A stretch of 64,000 bases of DNA, from positions 1 to 64,000 of the forward strand of contig NZ_JAGQCV010000015.1 in the NCBI RefSeq assembly GCF_024346375.1, read 5' to 3'. Made by a program: the position numbers and the translations under genes. The notes below the pieces were generated by a model. The model worked only from the letters and a program-made list of their open reading frames with translations. It was not told the DNA's origin and made no database searches. Positions 48,686-56,654 of this stretch are shown piece after piece. The first letter of the stretch is position 1; each line of letters begins with the position of its first letter. Source of the DNA: Synechococcus sp. ATX 2A4. GTDB taxonomy: Bacteria; Cyanobacteriota; Cyanobacteriia; PCC-6307; Cyanobiaceae.

Positions 48686-48717
48686 CGTTGGCGCCGGAAC
48701 CCTGCCGCTGACTCGCC

Positions 48718-49764
48718 ATGCCCAGGCTTTCCCCGCCTCAGCTGCTGATCGGCGTGGGCGCCGCGGCGGCCCTGCTGGGCGGCAGCCTGTTGCTGCGCCC
48801 CGCCTTGGAGGCCTCCCGCGCCGCCGGCACCGAACCCGCCAGCGCTCCACCCAGCCAGCCTGACCCCGCCGCCGCAGACACCCTGGCCGTGGGGCCGCGC
48901 CTGCCGCGGCTGCCCACCGATCCGGCCCTGCCCACCCACACCGATGGGCGCCACTACCCGCTGGTGCCAGCGGACCCAGTGGAGCTGGCGGCCCTGCTGG
49001 CGGCGGTGGAGGAGGCCCTGCGCGACGCAGCCACGCCCGCAGAGACCCTGCCGGCCCTCGGCCATCAGCAGCAGGTGATCTACCGGGTGCTGGCGCACCG
49101 CACTCCACTCGCCGCCGAGGTGCGCCGCGCGCTCCCGTCCGGCTGGCTGAGCATCTACGACCGGCACCTGCTGGCCCGGCGCTCCTTCCTGGCCATGCAC
49201 CGCAGCGACCGGCGTCCCACCAGCCTGCCGGGCTGGCGCATCCTGCCGCCGCCGCCGCTGGAGCAGCTGGTGCGCTTCTACAAGCAGGCGGAGCAGGCCA
49301 CCGGCATCGACTGGGAGGTGCTGGCGGCCGTGAATCTGGTGGAGAGCGGCATGGGGCGCATCGATGGGGTGTCGGTGGCGAACGCCCAGGGGCCAATGCA
49401 GTTCCTGCCCACCACCTGGGCCCAGGCCGGCGTGGGCAAGGGGAACATCCGCGATCCCCACGACGCCATCCAGGCTGCCGCCCGCTACCTGGTACGGCGC
49501 GGCGGCCTCAAGGACATCCGCAAAGGCCTGTGGGGCTACAACAACAGCGACAACTACGGCCGCGCCGTGCTGGCCTACGCGTCGTTGATCCAGGAGGATC
49601 CCCGCGCCCTGATCGGGCTCTACCACTGGGAAATCCACTTCGCTGCCGCCGGTGGCGACCTGTGGCTGCCGGTGGGCTACGCCCAGAGCCAGCCGGTCGC
49701 GGTGGCAGCCCACCTGCGGCGCCAGCCGGCCAGCGCGCCGCCGCCGGGCTCCTCGGGCTACTGA
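48718..49764 (+). CDS. Lytic murein transglycosylase (SLT domain), membrane-anchored
   Basis: The 348-residue protein has an N-terminal hydrophobic anchor (LLIGVGAAAALLGGSLLL), a proline/alanine-rich stalk, then a transglycosylase domain. It shows EVLAAVNLVESGMGRIDGVS (catalytic Glu in VESG), ANAQGPMQFLPTTWAQAGVG and IQAAARYLVRRGGLKDIRKG with the closing WGYNNSDNYGRAVL. It cleaves peptidoglycan glycan strands to 1,6-anhydro ends in the periplasm. It lies 32 bases after the glutamate decarboxylase, though the functional link is unclear. Confidence 0.85.
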   Translation: MPRLSPPQLLIGVGAAAALLGGSLLLRPALEASRAAGTEPASAPPSQPDPAAADTLAVGPRLPRLPTDPALPTHTDGRHYPLVPADPVELAALLAAVEEALRDAATPAETLPALGHQQQVIYRVLAHRTPLAAEVRRALPSGWLSIYDRHLLARRSFLAMHRSDRRPTSLPGWRILPPPPLEQLVRFYKQAEQATGIDWEVLAAVNLVESGMGRIDGVSVANAQGPMQFLPTTWAQAGVGKGNIRDPHDAIQAAARYLVRRGGLKDIRKGLWGYNNSDNYGRAVLAYASLIQEDPRALIGLYHWEIHFAAAGGDLWLPVGYAQSQPVAVAAHLRRQPASAPPPGSSGY

Positions 49765-49858
49765 ACAACGTCGCGGCGCCGACCAGCGGATTGGGCGCAA
49801 CGTCACCGCTGGGGGCCAACTGGGGGCCAAACTGCTCTCGACTGCGCACGACACCTCC

Positions 49859-50116
49859 ATGGCCCTGGATCTCAATGACCCGGAGCTCGAGTTCTCCGAC
49901 CTCGTGTACGCCTACCAGAGCTGGGTGATGGCGGTGATCAACGACGAAAAGCTGGGCGGCGAGGAAACCCTGCTCACCGATGACATCGCCGAGGACGCCC
50001 TGAACGCCATGCGCTTCCTGCCCGGTGAAGTGACTTCCGCGATCGAAACCAGCCTGGCCCGCGTCTACGACGTGGATCCCGACGAACTGGCCAACCTGCT
50101 GTTTCCGGAGGACTGA
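49859..50116 (+). CDS. Small acidic picocyanobacterial protein
   Basis: The 85-residue, strongly acidic protein has DLNDPELEFSDLVYAYQSWV, KLGGEETLLTDDIAEDALNA and DVDPDELANLLFPED, apparently three helices. It looks like a small protein widely seen in marine and freshwater picocyanobacteria, with no known function. The ATG at 49859 is chosen because the frame upstream is arginine-rich and non-coding in style. The next gene begins 66 bases later (or 9 with the longer start). Confidence 0.6.
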   Translation: MALDLNDPELEFSDLVYAYQSWVMAVINDEKLGGEETLLTDDIAEDALNAMRFLPGEVTSAIETSLARVYDVDPDELANLLFPED

Positions 50117-50182
50117 TCCGCTTCAATGGCCCCAGACGGCACAGTGGTAGGCGTGAATGCCCGCCGCCCAGCCGCTCGTCCC

Positions 50183-51100
50183 ATGCCCTGGACCGCTGAC
50201 GCCATCCCTGACCAGAGCGGTCGGATCGCCTTGATCACCGGAGCGAACAGCGGCCTGGGGTTGGAATCGGCCCGGGCGCTGGCGGCCCATGGCGCCACCG
50301 TGGTGCTGGCCTGCCGCAGCCGCCGCAAAGGCGAGGCGGCCCGCAACGAGCTGATCGCCAGCGTGCGGAGCGGCGGGGGCCTGGAGGTGCTGGAGCTGGA
50401 TCTTGCTGATCTGCAGAGCATCCGGCGCGCCAGCCTGTGGCTGGCCGAGCAGTACGGCCGGCTGGATCTGCTGCTCAACAACGCCGGTGTGATGGCGCCG
50501 CCCCGCACGCTCACCCGCGATGGCTTCGAACTGCAGTTCGGCACCAACCACCTGGGCCATTTCGCCCTCACCTTGTTGCTGCTGCCGCTGATGCGGGGCC
50601 GCCGCGAGGCGCGGGTGGTCACGGTCACCTCCGGCGCCCAGTACTTCGGCCGCATCGCCTTCGACGACCTGACGGCAGAGCAGCGCTACGACCGCTGGGC
50701 GGCCTACAGCCAGAGCAAGCTGGCCAATGTGATGTTCGCGCTCGAACTGCAGGAGCGGCTGGCCGCCGACGGCAGCGGCGTGGCTTCGCTGGCCGCCCAT
50801 CCCGGCCTGGCACGCACCAACCTGCAGCCCGCCTCGGTGGCCGCCAACGGCTCGAAGCTGGAAGCCCTCAGCTACCGGCTGATGGATCCGCTGTTCCAGA
50901 GCGCCGCGATGGGCGCCCTGCCCCAGCTCCATGCCGCCACGGCCCCCAGTGCCAAGGGCGGGGAGCACTACGGACCGAATCAATGGGGTGGCATGCGCGG
51001 CTGGCCCACCCAGGTGCGGATCGCGCCGGCGGCCCTCGATACCGCCCAGCGGAGACAGCTATGGGAAGTGAGCGAAACGCTCACGGGGATCGGCCGATGA
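50183..51100 (+). CDS. SDR-family oxidoreductase, POR/retinol-dehydrogenase-like
   Basis: The 305-residue short-chain dehydrogenase has the TGANSGLG cofactor motif, LDLLLNNAGVMAPPRT, TNHLGHFALTLLLLPLM, catalytic Ser in VTVTSGAQYFG and the pair YSQSK. The substrate class is probably an aldehyde, retinal-like compound or ketone. An ATG at 50126 would add 19 residues unlike the family. Its TGA overlaps the ATG of the next gene (ATGA), tying it to a solute-binding lipoprotein and a MscS channel. Confidence 0.85.
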   Translation: MPWTADAIPDQSGRIALITGANSGLGLESARALAAHGATVVLACRSRRKGEAARNELIASVRSGGGLEVLELDLADLQSIRRASLWLAEQYGRLDLLLNNAGVMAPPRTLTRDGFELQFGTNHLGHFALTLLLLPLMRGRREARVVTVTSGAQYFGRIAFDDLTAEQRYDRWAAYSQSKLANVMFALELQERLAADGSGVASLAAHPGLARTNLQPASVAANGSKLEALSYRLMDPLFQSAAMGALPQLHAATAPSAKGGEHYGPNQWGGMRGWPTQVRIAPAALDTAQRRQLWEVSETLTGIGR

Positions 51101-52389
51101 ATCAGCGCCGGGGGGAGCATGGAACCCGGCGTTGGTGGCGGATCGGCACCGCAGTGACGGTGCTGCTGGCGCTGAGCGGCTGTGAGGGTGGCATCGCGAA
51201 CCTGCTGGGCCGTGAGCCGATTTACATCTACGTGGAGAAAGCAGCGGGCTCCAGCAGCAGGCCAGCCCGCAACGACGGTGTCTCCACCCTGACGCAATCC
51301 CTGATCAGCGGCTTCCGCAAACTCAATCCCGGGGTGGACGTCCACATCACCCACTACCCGGCCGACCGAATCGTGGCCGCCATGGCCTTTCGCCAGTCGC
51401 GCGGCCTCGGGCCCGATCTGGTGGTGAGTTCGGTGGTCACGGCGCTGCGGCTGCACCAGCGGGGGCTCACCACCGACGTGGCCCTCAGCCCAGCGAAGCT
51501 CGACCGCCTGGCCCCCTACTTCCGCGACGATTTCCGCAGGGGCGATCGCTACATGGCGGTGCCGCTGCTGGCCATGCCCCAGGTGGCCTGTTTCGATCGT
51601 CGTCGTGTGAGCACCCCTCCGGCCACCCTTGACGCCCTGCTGGAGCTCAGCGCCAAGGGGCTGCGGGTGGGTCTGCCCCTGCGGCTTGCCGACCTGTTGT
51701 GGACCGCCAGCAGCTTCGGTGCCAGCGACACACTCATCCGGCTGGTGGAGACCCCGCCCGGTCAAAGAGCATCGCTGCAGCCACCACTGACCACCAACGA
51801 CCGAGAGCAGCTGAGAAAATGGCTGGAATGGCTCGCAGCCACCAGCCTCCAGAACAACGTTGATTTCGCTGAGGACGATACCGAGCTGGCGGGCCAACTG
51901 GAGAGGGGCGAACGGGATTGGGTCAGCTGCAATGGCAACTGGCTGGAGCCGCTCAATCGCAAGCTCGGCAACAATCTGGGCATGTCGGTTCTGCCGGGCG
52001 GGAATGGACGTCCAGCAGAACCGATCACCGCGCTGCGGGTGTGGAGTTTCGGGCGCCACTCCACAGGCCGTCAACGGGCGTTGGCAGAGGCGTTTGTGTT
52101 CTTCAGCCTCAACAAGGTGAACCAGAAAGACATGATGTTGTCGTCTCCGGGCACATTGCCGGTGAACCCGGACGTGCTCATCCCCACCAAGAGTTCCCAC
52201 CGCCTGGCTGCCCTGGCTGCAAGCTGGGAGAATTCCCAGATGCTGAACTTCAGCAACCCCGAGCAAACCGTTGCGGCGAGTCTGGAAATCGAATCAGTGC
52301 TGCAGGAAACGATCCAGGGAGAGCTCACACCAGCCCAGGCCTCCGCCATGCTGCTGGCGATCCGCCCCTTGGCTCCACAGGCACCATGA
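51097..52389 (+). CDS. Extracellular solute-binding lipoprotein, family-1 type, orphan
   Basis: The 430-residue protein has a short signal and lipobox (AVTVLLALSGCEGG, Cys near residue 29). The mature fold resembles sugar/iron-type family-1 binding proteins: IYIYVEKAAGSSSRPARNDG, LISGFRKLNPGVDVHITHY, GPDLVVSSVVTALRLHQRG and YMAVPLLAMPQVACFDRRRV. No ABC permease or ATPase is nearby. Its start overlaps the SDR stop by 4 bases, and a MscS channel gene follows after 10 bases. It may serve a distant transporter or a signalling role. The ligand is unknown. Confidence 0.75.
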   Translation: MNQRRGEHGTRRWWRIGTAVTVLLALSGCEGGIANLLGREPIYIYVEKAAGSSSRPARNDGVSTLTQSLISGFRKLNPGVDVHITHYPADRIVAAMAFRQSRGLGPDLVVSSVVTALRLHQRGLTTDVALSPAKLDRLAPYFRDDFRRGDRYMAVPLLAMPQVACFDRRRVSTPPATLDALLELSAKGLRVGLPLRLADLLWTASSFGASDTLIRLVETPPGQRASLQPPLTTNDREQLRKWLEWLAATSLQNNVDFAEDDTELAGQLERGERDWVSCNGNWLEPLNRKLGNNLGMSVLPGGNGRPAEPITALRVWSFGRHSTGRQRALAEAFVFFSLNKVNQKDMMLSSPGTLPVNPDVLIPTKSSHRLAALAASWENSQMLNFSNPEQTVAASLEIESVLQETIQGELTPAQASAMLLAIRPLAPQAP

Positions 52390-52399
52390 AGGGAGGCAG

Positions 52400-53626
52400 A
52401 TGAACACCCTTCTGTACGAAATCACGGGCTGGGCAGGATATCTCAGCCGCCCAGTGGTGTTGGTGCAGTGCCTGAGTGCCGCAGCCCTGCTGACACTGTT
52501 CCTCACGGTGGTTCGCCCGCGCCTGCGCCACAGAGGCCGGCGGCTGGCCCTGTTGGGGGCTGTGGGGTTGTTGCTGGCACTGCGCCTCAATGCACTGGCG
52601 CTGGAGTGGCTGGGCCAACCGCACGGCCTGGCCCTCTATTTCGCCCAGATCTATGGAATCTGGCTGTTCCTGGCCGTTCTGAGAGAAGTGCTGCTGCTGC
52701 GCTGTTCCGCCAGGGGGGTGGAACAGCTGTTCAGCCAGATCGTGCAGCCGTTGTATGTGCTGCTGGTGGCGGGCTCGCTGGTGAACCAGCTCGATTCGCT
52801 TGAGGATGTGGCCGACATCCCCTTGCTGCCGGTCTTCGGTGACACGCTCACCACCGGCAATCTGTTTCTGCTGCTCACGATTCCCTATTTCCTGGTGGCG
52901 GTGTCGGCCTATCCGGTGAGCTGGCTGGCGCGCGTGCTGCAGGGGCTGCTGCACTTCAGCGAGGGAACCCGGGAAGCCACCACGCTGGTGCTGCGGTACC
53001 TGCTGATCGGTGCGGGGGTGCTGTGGCTGATGCACCGGGTGGGCCTCAATCCCAATGCGATCGCCGCCATCGCCGGCGGGCTGTCGGTGGGCATCGGCTT
53101 CGGCATCAAGGAAGTGTTCTCCAACTTCATCAGCGGGCTGTGGTTGTTGTTTGAAGGGTCGGTGCGGCCCGGTGAGATCCTGTTCATCGATGGCGATCCC
53201 TGCGAGGTGCGCAGCCTCGGCCTGCGGGCCGCCGTGCTCTGGCGCGACCGCGACAATGCCGAACTGGTGATCCCCAACCAGGACTTCTTCACCACCACCA
53301 CCGTCACCTACACCGGCACCGACCGCCTGCGCCGCAGCCAGGTGGAGGTGGCCGCCGCCTACCGCCACGACCCCGCCCAGGTGATCCCCCTGCTGGAGGA
53401 CGTGGCCCGCCTCTCCCCCCGCGTGCTCAGCCAGCCACCGCCCAAAGCGCTGCTGCTCAGCTACGGAGATTCCGGCATCAACTACGGCCTGCGCTTCTGG
53501 ATCGAAGATCCGATGAACAACGCCAGCATCAAAAGCGAAGTGAGCGTGGCCGTGTGGGAGCGCTTCGCCAAAGAAGGCATCGAGATGCCCTTCCCGCAGC
53601 GGGTGATTCACCAGGCGGAAGGTTGA
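52400..53626 (+). CDS. MscS-family mechanosensitive channel
   Basis: The 408-residue inner-membrane protein has five or so N-terminal helices. The pore-lining helix and beta-domain follow: IAAIAGGLSVGIGFGIKEVF, SNFISGLWLLFEGSVRPGEI and the C-terminal RVIHQAEG end after a typical MscS alpha/beta domain (KEGIEMPFPQRV). It probably relieves turgor on osmotic downshift. The start at 52400 has GGGAGG 4 bases upstream. It follows the solute-binding gene by 10 bases; the SDR-SBP-MscS grouping is unusual. Confidence 0.88.
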   Translation: MNTLLYEITGWAGYLSRPVVLVQCLSAAALLTLFLTVVRPRLRHRGRRLALLGAVGLLLALRLNALALEWLGQPHGLALYFAQIYGIWLFLAVLREVLLLRCSARGVEQLFSQIVQPLYVLLVAGSLVNQLDSLEDVADIPLLPVFGDTLTTGNLFLLLTIPYFLVAVSAYPVSWLARVLQGLLHFSEGTREATTLVLRYLLIGAGVLWLMHRVGLNPNAIAAIAGGLSVGIGFGIKEVFSNFISGLWLLFEGSVRPGEILFIDGDPCEVRSLGLRAAVLWRDRDNAELVIPNQDFFTTTTVTYTGTDRLRRSQVEVAAAYRHDPAQVIPLLEDVARLSPRVLSQPPPKALLLSYGDSGINYGLRFWIEDPMNNASIKSEVSVAVWERFAKEGIEMPFPQRVIHQAEG

Positions 53627-53728
53627 AGACTGGCTGAAGAGTGGCTGGGGAGTGGCTGGACGCTGAAACCTGGTCCCAGGCCAGCGTTTCCTGCATCATT
53701 GGGATGGCCAACCCGCAGCAGGAAAGAA

Positions 53729-54049
53729 ATGAGACGGCTTCATATCTCCATTTCAACAGACAACATCGAAGCCACCATTGAGGACTATTCCAGACGGTTG
53801 GGCACCGCGCCGTGTTCAAGCATTCCAGGGCAGTATGCACTGTGGCGAACAGAAGCTTTCAATCTTTCCATACGCCAAGACCCCGCCATTCCTCCGGGCT
53901 CGCTGCGTCATCTGGGCTGGGAAGATCCTACGGCCACCGATTTCACCCAGGACACGGATGTCAACGGTATTGCGTGGGAGCGATTCGCCGCCCGCCATCA
54001 GGCCGATGAGATCAATGCGCTATGGCCGGAGGCGAGCTACGAGCCTTGA
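53729..54049 (+). CDS. Small VOC/glyoxalase-like protein
   Basis: The 106-residue single-domain protein reads like half of a vicinal-oxygen-chelate fold: MRRLHISISTDNIEATIEDY, YSRRLGTAPCSSIPGQYALW and LRHLGWEDPTATDFTQDTD. Only one candidate metal His is near the start, so a metal-free or dimeric role is possible. The start has GGAAAG 4 bases upstream. Codon use is more A/T-rich than neighbours. Function is unknown. Confidence 0.6.
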   Translation: MRRLHISISTDNIEATIEDYSRRLGTAPCSSIPGQYALWRTEAFNLSIRQDPAIPPGSLRHLGWEDPTATDFTQDTDVNGIAWERFAARHQADEINALWPEASYEP

Positions 54050-54172
54050 ATCCAAGTGATGGCTGCATTACGACCGACTACAAAATAGTGCACGAATGAC
54101 AAGGTTGCAGCGGGGTTGCAGCGGGGTTGCAATGCTGATGCGGCAAAAGCTCTGCAGCATGCTGGCTCAAAG

Positions 54173-54310
54173 ATGATGCTCGCGCCCTACCTGTTGCTGC
54201 TGTATTTCCTCGCCGCACATGAACTGGATGCTGTGGCCTGCCACGAATGGCGGCTCATCTACGTGCTGCGAAGCCCGCCCGAATCTTCAGGAAAAACATC
54301 CTTCATCGCT
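54173..54310 (+). pseudogene. Fragment of a DUF6713-like membrane protein
   Basis: An ATG pair at 54173/54176 opens MLAPYLLLLYFLAAHELDAV, then HEWRLIYVLRSPPESSGK, the conserved start (HELDAV..HEWRLLYVLRSLP) of a small two-helix membrane protein family (DUF6713 as I recall it). After about 46 residues similarity stops; the second membrane segment is missing. The rest of 54050-54475 has only a GGGGTTGCAGC repeat. Best read as a truncated remnant. Confidence 0.5.
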
Positions 54311-54475
54311 TGGTGTCAACGGCAGGATTCCGCCTCTCAATGCGGTGCAGGAAGCTCCACCTGGGCTGCACCAGGAACACGATCAACGGGTTGGGCCGGC
54401 CACGGCGATGGCCCTGCAGCCTGCACGGGGGAAGCGGCGCCCGGTCGCCGCGGAACGTGGCGAAGCAGGAGGCGT

Positions 54476-54751
54476 TCAAGCGGCGCTGATCTGTACGAAC
54501 TGGTCGGCGGCGAAGGCGCTGGCGGTGTGGCGCAACTTGCTGCGCTCCTCATCGGTGCGGGTACAGGCGAAGCCATAGCGGGCCCGCACCCGCTCGGACG
54601 CCTCACCCAGCGCCCGCTCGGCGCGCTGCTGCAACTCCGCCACCGGCAACCGCTCACCAGGCTGCAGGTGCTTGAGGATCACTGTCGAGGGCGAATAGAG
54701 CGTGGTCTGGCGGCCGTCGGGCCATTCGAGCTGCAGGGTGACTTCGGGCAT
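54476..54751 (-). CDS. nitG: Nit1C cluster protein NitG (MSMEG_0570 family)
   Basis: The 91-residue protein has EVTLQLEWPDGRQTTLYSPS, LKHLQPGERLPVAELQQRA and ALGEASERVRARYGFACT, the signature of the MSMEG_0570 nitrogen-starvation-response family in the Nit1C cluster. Its biochemical role is unknown. It is the last minus-strand gene of the cluster, separated from the AIR-synthase-like gene by a 263-base spacer with five 16-base repeats, an unusual gap in an otherwise tight operon. Confidence 0.85.
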   Translation of the reverse strand: MPEVTLQLEWPDGRQTTLYSPSTVILKHLQPGERLPVAELQQRAERALGEASERVRARYGFACTRTDEERSKLRHTASAFAADQFVQISAA

Positions 54752-55014
54752 GACTAAAAAGCGAGAGGTGAAAGGGTACGGTGAAAGTAAAAGGTGGTGG
54801 TCGTGAGAAGCAGTAGCGGTGAGAGGGCGTGATGCAGAGAAGTGTTGATCTCGAAAAGTGTTGATCCCGAAAGGTATTGATGCGGAAAGGTATTGATGAG
54901 GAAAGGTGCAGGTGAACGAACAGCTTGAACAGCTGATCGAGAAGGAAACATGGTGAGCGCTGAAGCAGAACCAACCCACCGAGGCTGAGCACGGCGCTCG
55001 CCGCGCAAACCTCA
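54752..55014 (-). other. Spacer inside the Nit1C operon
   Basis: There is no gene. The spacer separates nitF from nitG and holds a tandem array of five 16-base units. All other nit junctions on this strand overlap or are a few bases apart, so the spacer could carry an internal promoter for nitG. Confidence 0.5.
54837..54916. repeat. Five tandem 16-base repeats
   Basis: Units begin at 54837, 54853, 54869, 54885 and 54901, with consensus GAAAGGTATTGATGAG. The middle units differ by one to four bases and the last is degenerate. They lie between nitF and nitG. Confidence 0.8.
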
Positions 55015-56013
55015 TTACCCCGACGGCACCGGGCCGAAGCCGGTGAGCGCCTCGGCGCCGCTCCACACGGTTTCCTCGCCGCCGCCGGCCCGCAGGCGCA
55101 CGCCCGGCTCCGCCGTGAAGCGGCCGATCGGCTGGCAGATCAGGGCCGGCTCACTGCCCTCCGCCGCGACGGCTGCCCGCAGGGCCGGCTCCTGCTCCGG
55201 CGCCACCGCCAGCAGGAAGCCGAAGCTGGGGAAGCAGGCCAGCCAGTCGTCCAGCGGCACGCCCTCAGGCGGCGTGATCGCCTCGAGCTCGAGCGTCAGG
55301 CCGCAGCCGGCGCTCTCGCAGAACATCACCGCCGTGCCCACCAGGCCGCCCATGCTGATGTCCTTGGCGGCGTGCACCACCCCGCCTTCCGCCAGCTGCG
55401 CCGGCAGGGCCAGCTGGCGGCGCAGCAGCTCCGGCGCAGCCTGCGTGGCCGCATCCCAGAAACGATCCGGAAGGCGCAAGCGGCCGGCGCCATTCACCAG
55501 CAGCACGCAGTGGTCGCCGGGGCGGGCGAAACGGGCCGACAGCACCGCGCCAGCGGCGCTGCCCAGCACCGCCACCGCCAGCGCGTCGTAGGGGCTGTTG
55601 AGGTTGGTGTGGCCGCCCACCACCGGCACGTCAAAGCGCGCCGCCGCCGCCTGCAGGCCCGCCAGCACCGGCTCGGCCCGCTCCGCCCCGCGGCACCAGA
55701 GGCTGTTCACCAGCGCCAGCGGCCGGCCGCCCATCGCGGCGATGTCGCTGAGGTTCACCAGCACGCCGCACCAGCCGGCAAACCAGGGATCCTTGGCCAG
55801 CAGGCCCGGATCCATCCCCTCGCTGGCCAGCAGCAGGCGGCCGCCGCAGGCCGGCACCAGGGCGGCGTCATCGCCGAGCAGGCCGGCCGGGCCGAGGGCG
55901 GCGAAGGGCTGGTGGGGGAAATGGGCGGCGGGGCGCTGGATCGCACGCTTGCCCTGCAGGCCGGCCAAGGCCCGCAGCCGCGCCGCCAGCGGCGCCAGGT
56001 CGATGCCGCTCAT
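55015..56013 (-). CDS. nitF: AIR-synthase-related protein NitF (Sll0787 family)
   Basis: The 332-residue PurM/ThiL-like ATP-binding protein has AALGPAGLLGDDAALVPACG, with the GDDAA Mg-ATP motif, then DLSDIAAMGG-type LVNLSDIAAMGGRPLALV and DVPVVGGHTNLNSPYDALAV. KDISMGGLVGTAVMFCES holds the second metal site. It probably phosphorylates or cyclises a small substrate, but the reaction in Nit1C is unknown. Its ATG overlaps the nitE stop by 4 bases. Confidence 0.87.
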   Translation of the reverse strand: MSGIDLAPLAARLRALAGLQGKRAIQRPAAHFPHQPFAALGPAGLLGDDAALVPACGGRLLLASEGMDPGLLAKDPWFAGWCGVLVNLSDIAAMGGRPLALVNSLWCRGAERAEPVLAGLQAAAARFDVPVVGGHTNLNSPYDALAVAVLGSAAGAVLSARFARPGDHCVLLVNGAGRLRLPDRFWDAATQAAPELLRRQLALPAQLAEGGVVHAAKDISMGGLVGTAVMFCESAGCGLTLELEAITPPEGVPLDDWLACFPSFGFLLAVAPEQEPALRAAVAAEGSEPALICQPIGRFTAEPGVRLRAGGGEETVWSGAEALTGFGPVPSG

Positions 56014-56654
56014 GCCACCGGCCGGCGTTCCCGCGACGGGGTGTAGTAGCTGAGGTCGGCCTCCATCAGGTGATGGGGCAGCCCCTTGAGCTCCAGGGTG
56101 TCCACCGAGTGCCAGTGCAGGCGCTGGAAGAAACGCACGTTCTGCTCCTGCACCGTCGCCAGGAAGCGGTCGCAGCCCCAGCCGTTGGCGGTGGTCACGG
56201 CCTTCCAGATCAGGCCCTTGCCGATCTGGTTGTGGCGGCGGAAGGCGGCGTCCACGCCGAGCCGGCCGCCGTACCAGAGCCCTGGCTCCTGCTCCAGGAT
56301 CCGCACCACCCCCACCACCGGCCCGCTGCCGCCCTGACTGCCGCCCGCCCGGTTGGCCCCGTGGGCGATCGCCGCGATCGGGGTGGCGTCCGCGTCGCGG
56401 GCGTCGCGGTCGGAGGCTTCGAACAGATGCTGCTCCTGGCAGAAAATGCGGCGGCGCAGCTCCCAGTAGCCGGCCAGCAGCGGCGTGCCGGGCCGCAGCA
56501 GATGGAAGGAGAAGCGCTCGGAGCAGGCCGAGGGGGAAAGGCGGAAATCCTCGGCGTCGATGCCCAGGCCCCAGCGCACCGACGGGGTGAAGGCGGCCGG
56601 CGCCGAGGTGGGGCTGCGGCCGATGTCGTGGCTGGAGGGATCAATGAAGAACAT
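56010..56654 (-). CDS. nitE: GNAT acetyltransferase NitE (Sll0786 family)
   Basis: The 214-residue protein has an N-terminal region with LLAGYWELRRRIFCQEQHLF and a GNAT core GGRLGVDAAFRRHNQIGKGL, where RRHNQIGKG is the acetyl-CoA loop, then NVRFFQRLHWHSVDTLELKG. It belongs to the MSMEG_0567-type acetyltransferases of Nit1C. The acceptor is unknown. Its start overlaps the nitD stop by one base (TGATG). Confidence 0.85.
   Translation of the reverse strand: MFFIDPSSHDIGRSPTSAPAAFTPSVRWGLGIDAEDFRLSPSACSERFSFHLLRPGTPLLAGYWELRRRIFCQEQHLFEASDRDARDADATPIAAIAHGANRAGGSQGGSGPVVGVVRILEQEPGLWYGGRLGVDAAFRRHNQIGKGLIWKAVTTANGWGCDRFLATVQEQNVRFFQRLHWHSVDTLELKGLPHHLMEADLSYYTPSRERRPVA

Noticed and set aside
54837-54916. 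CRISPR array
   Set aside because: Units are 16 bases and directly contiguous with no spacers.
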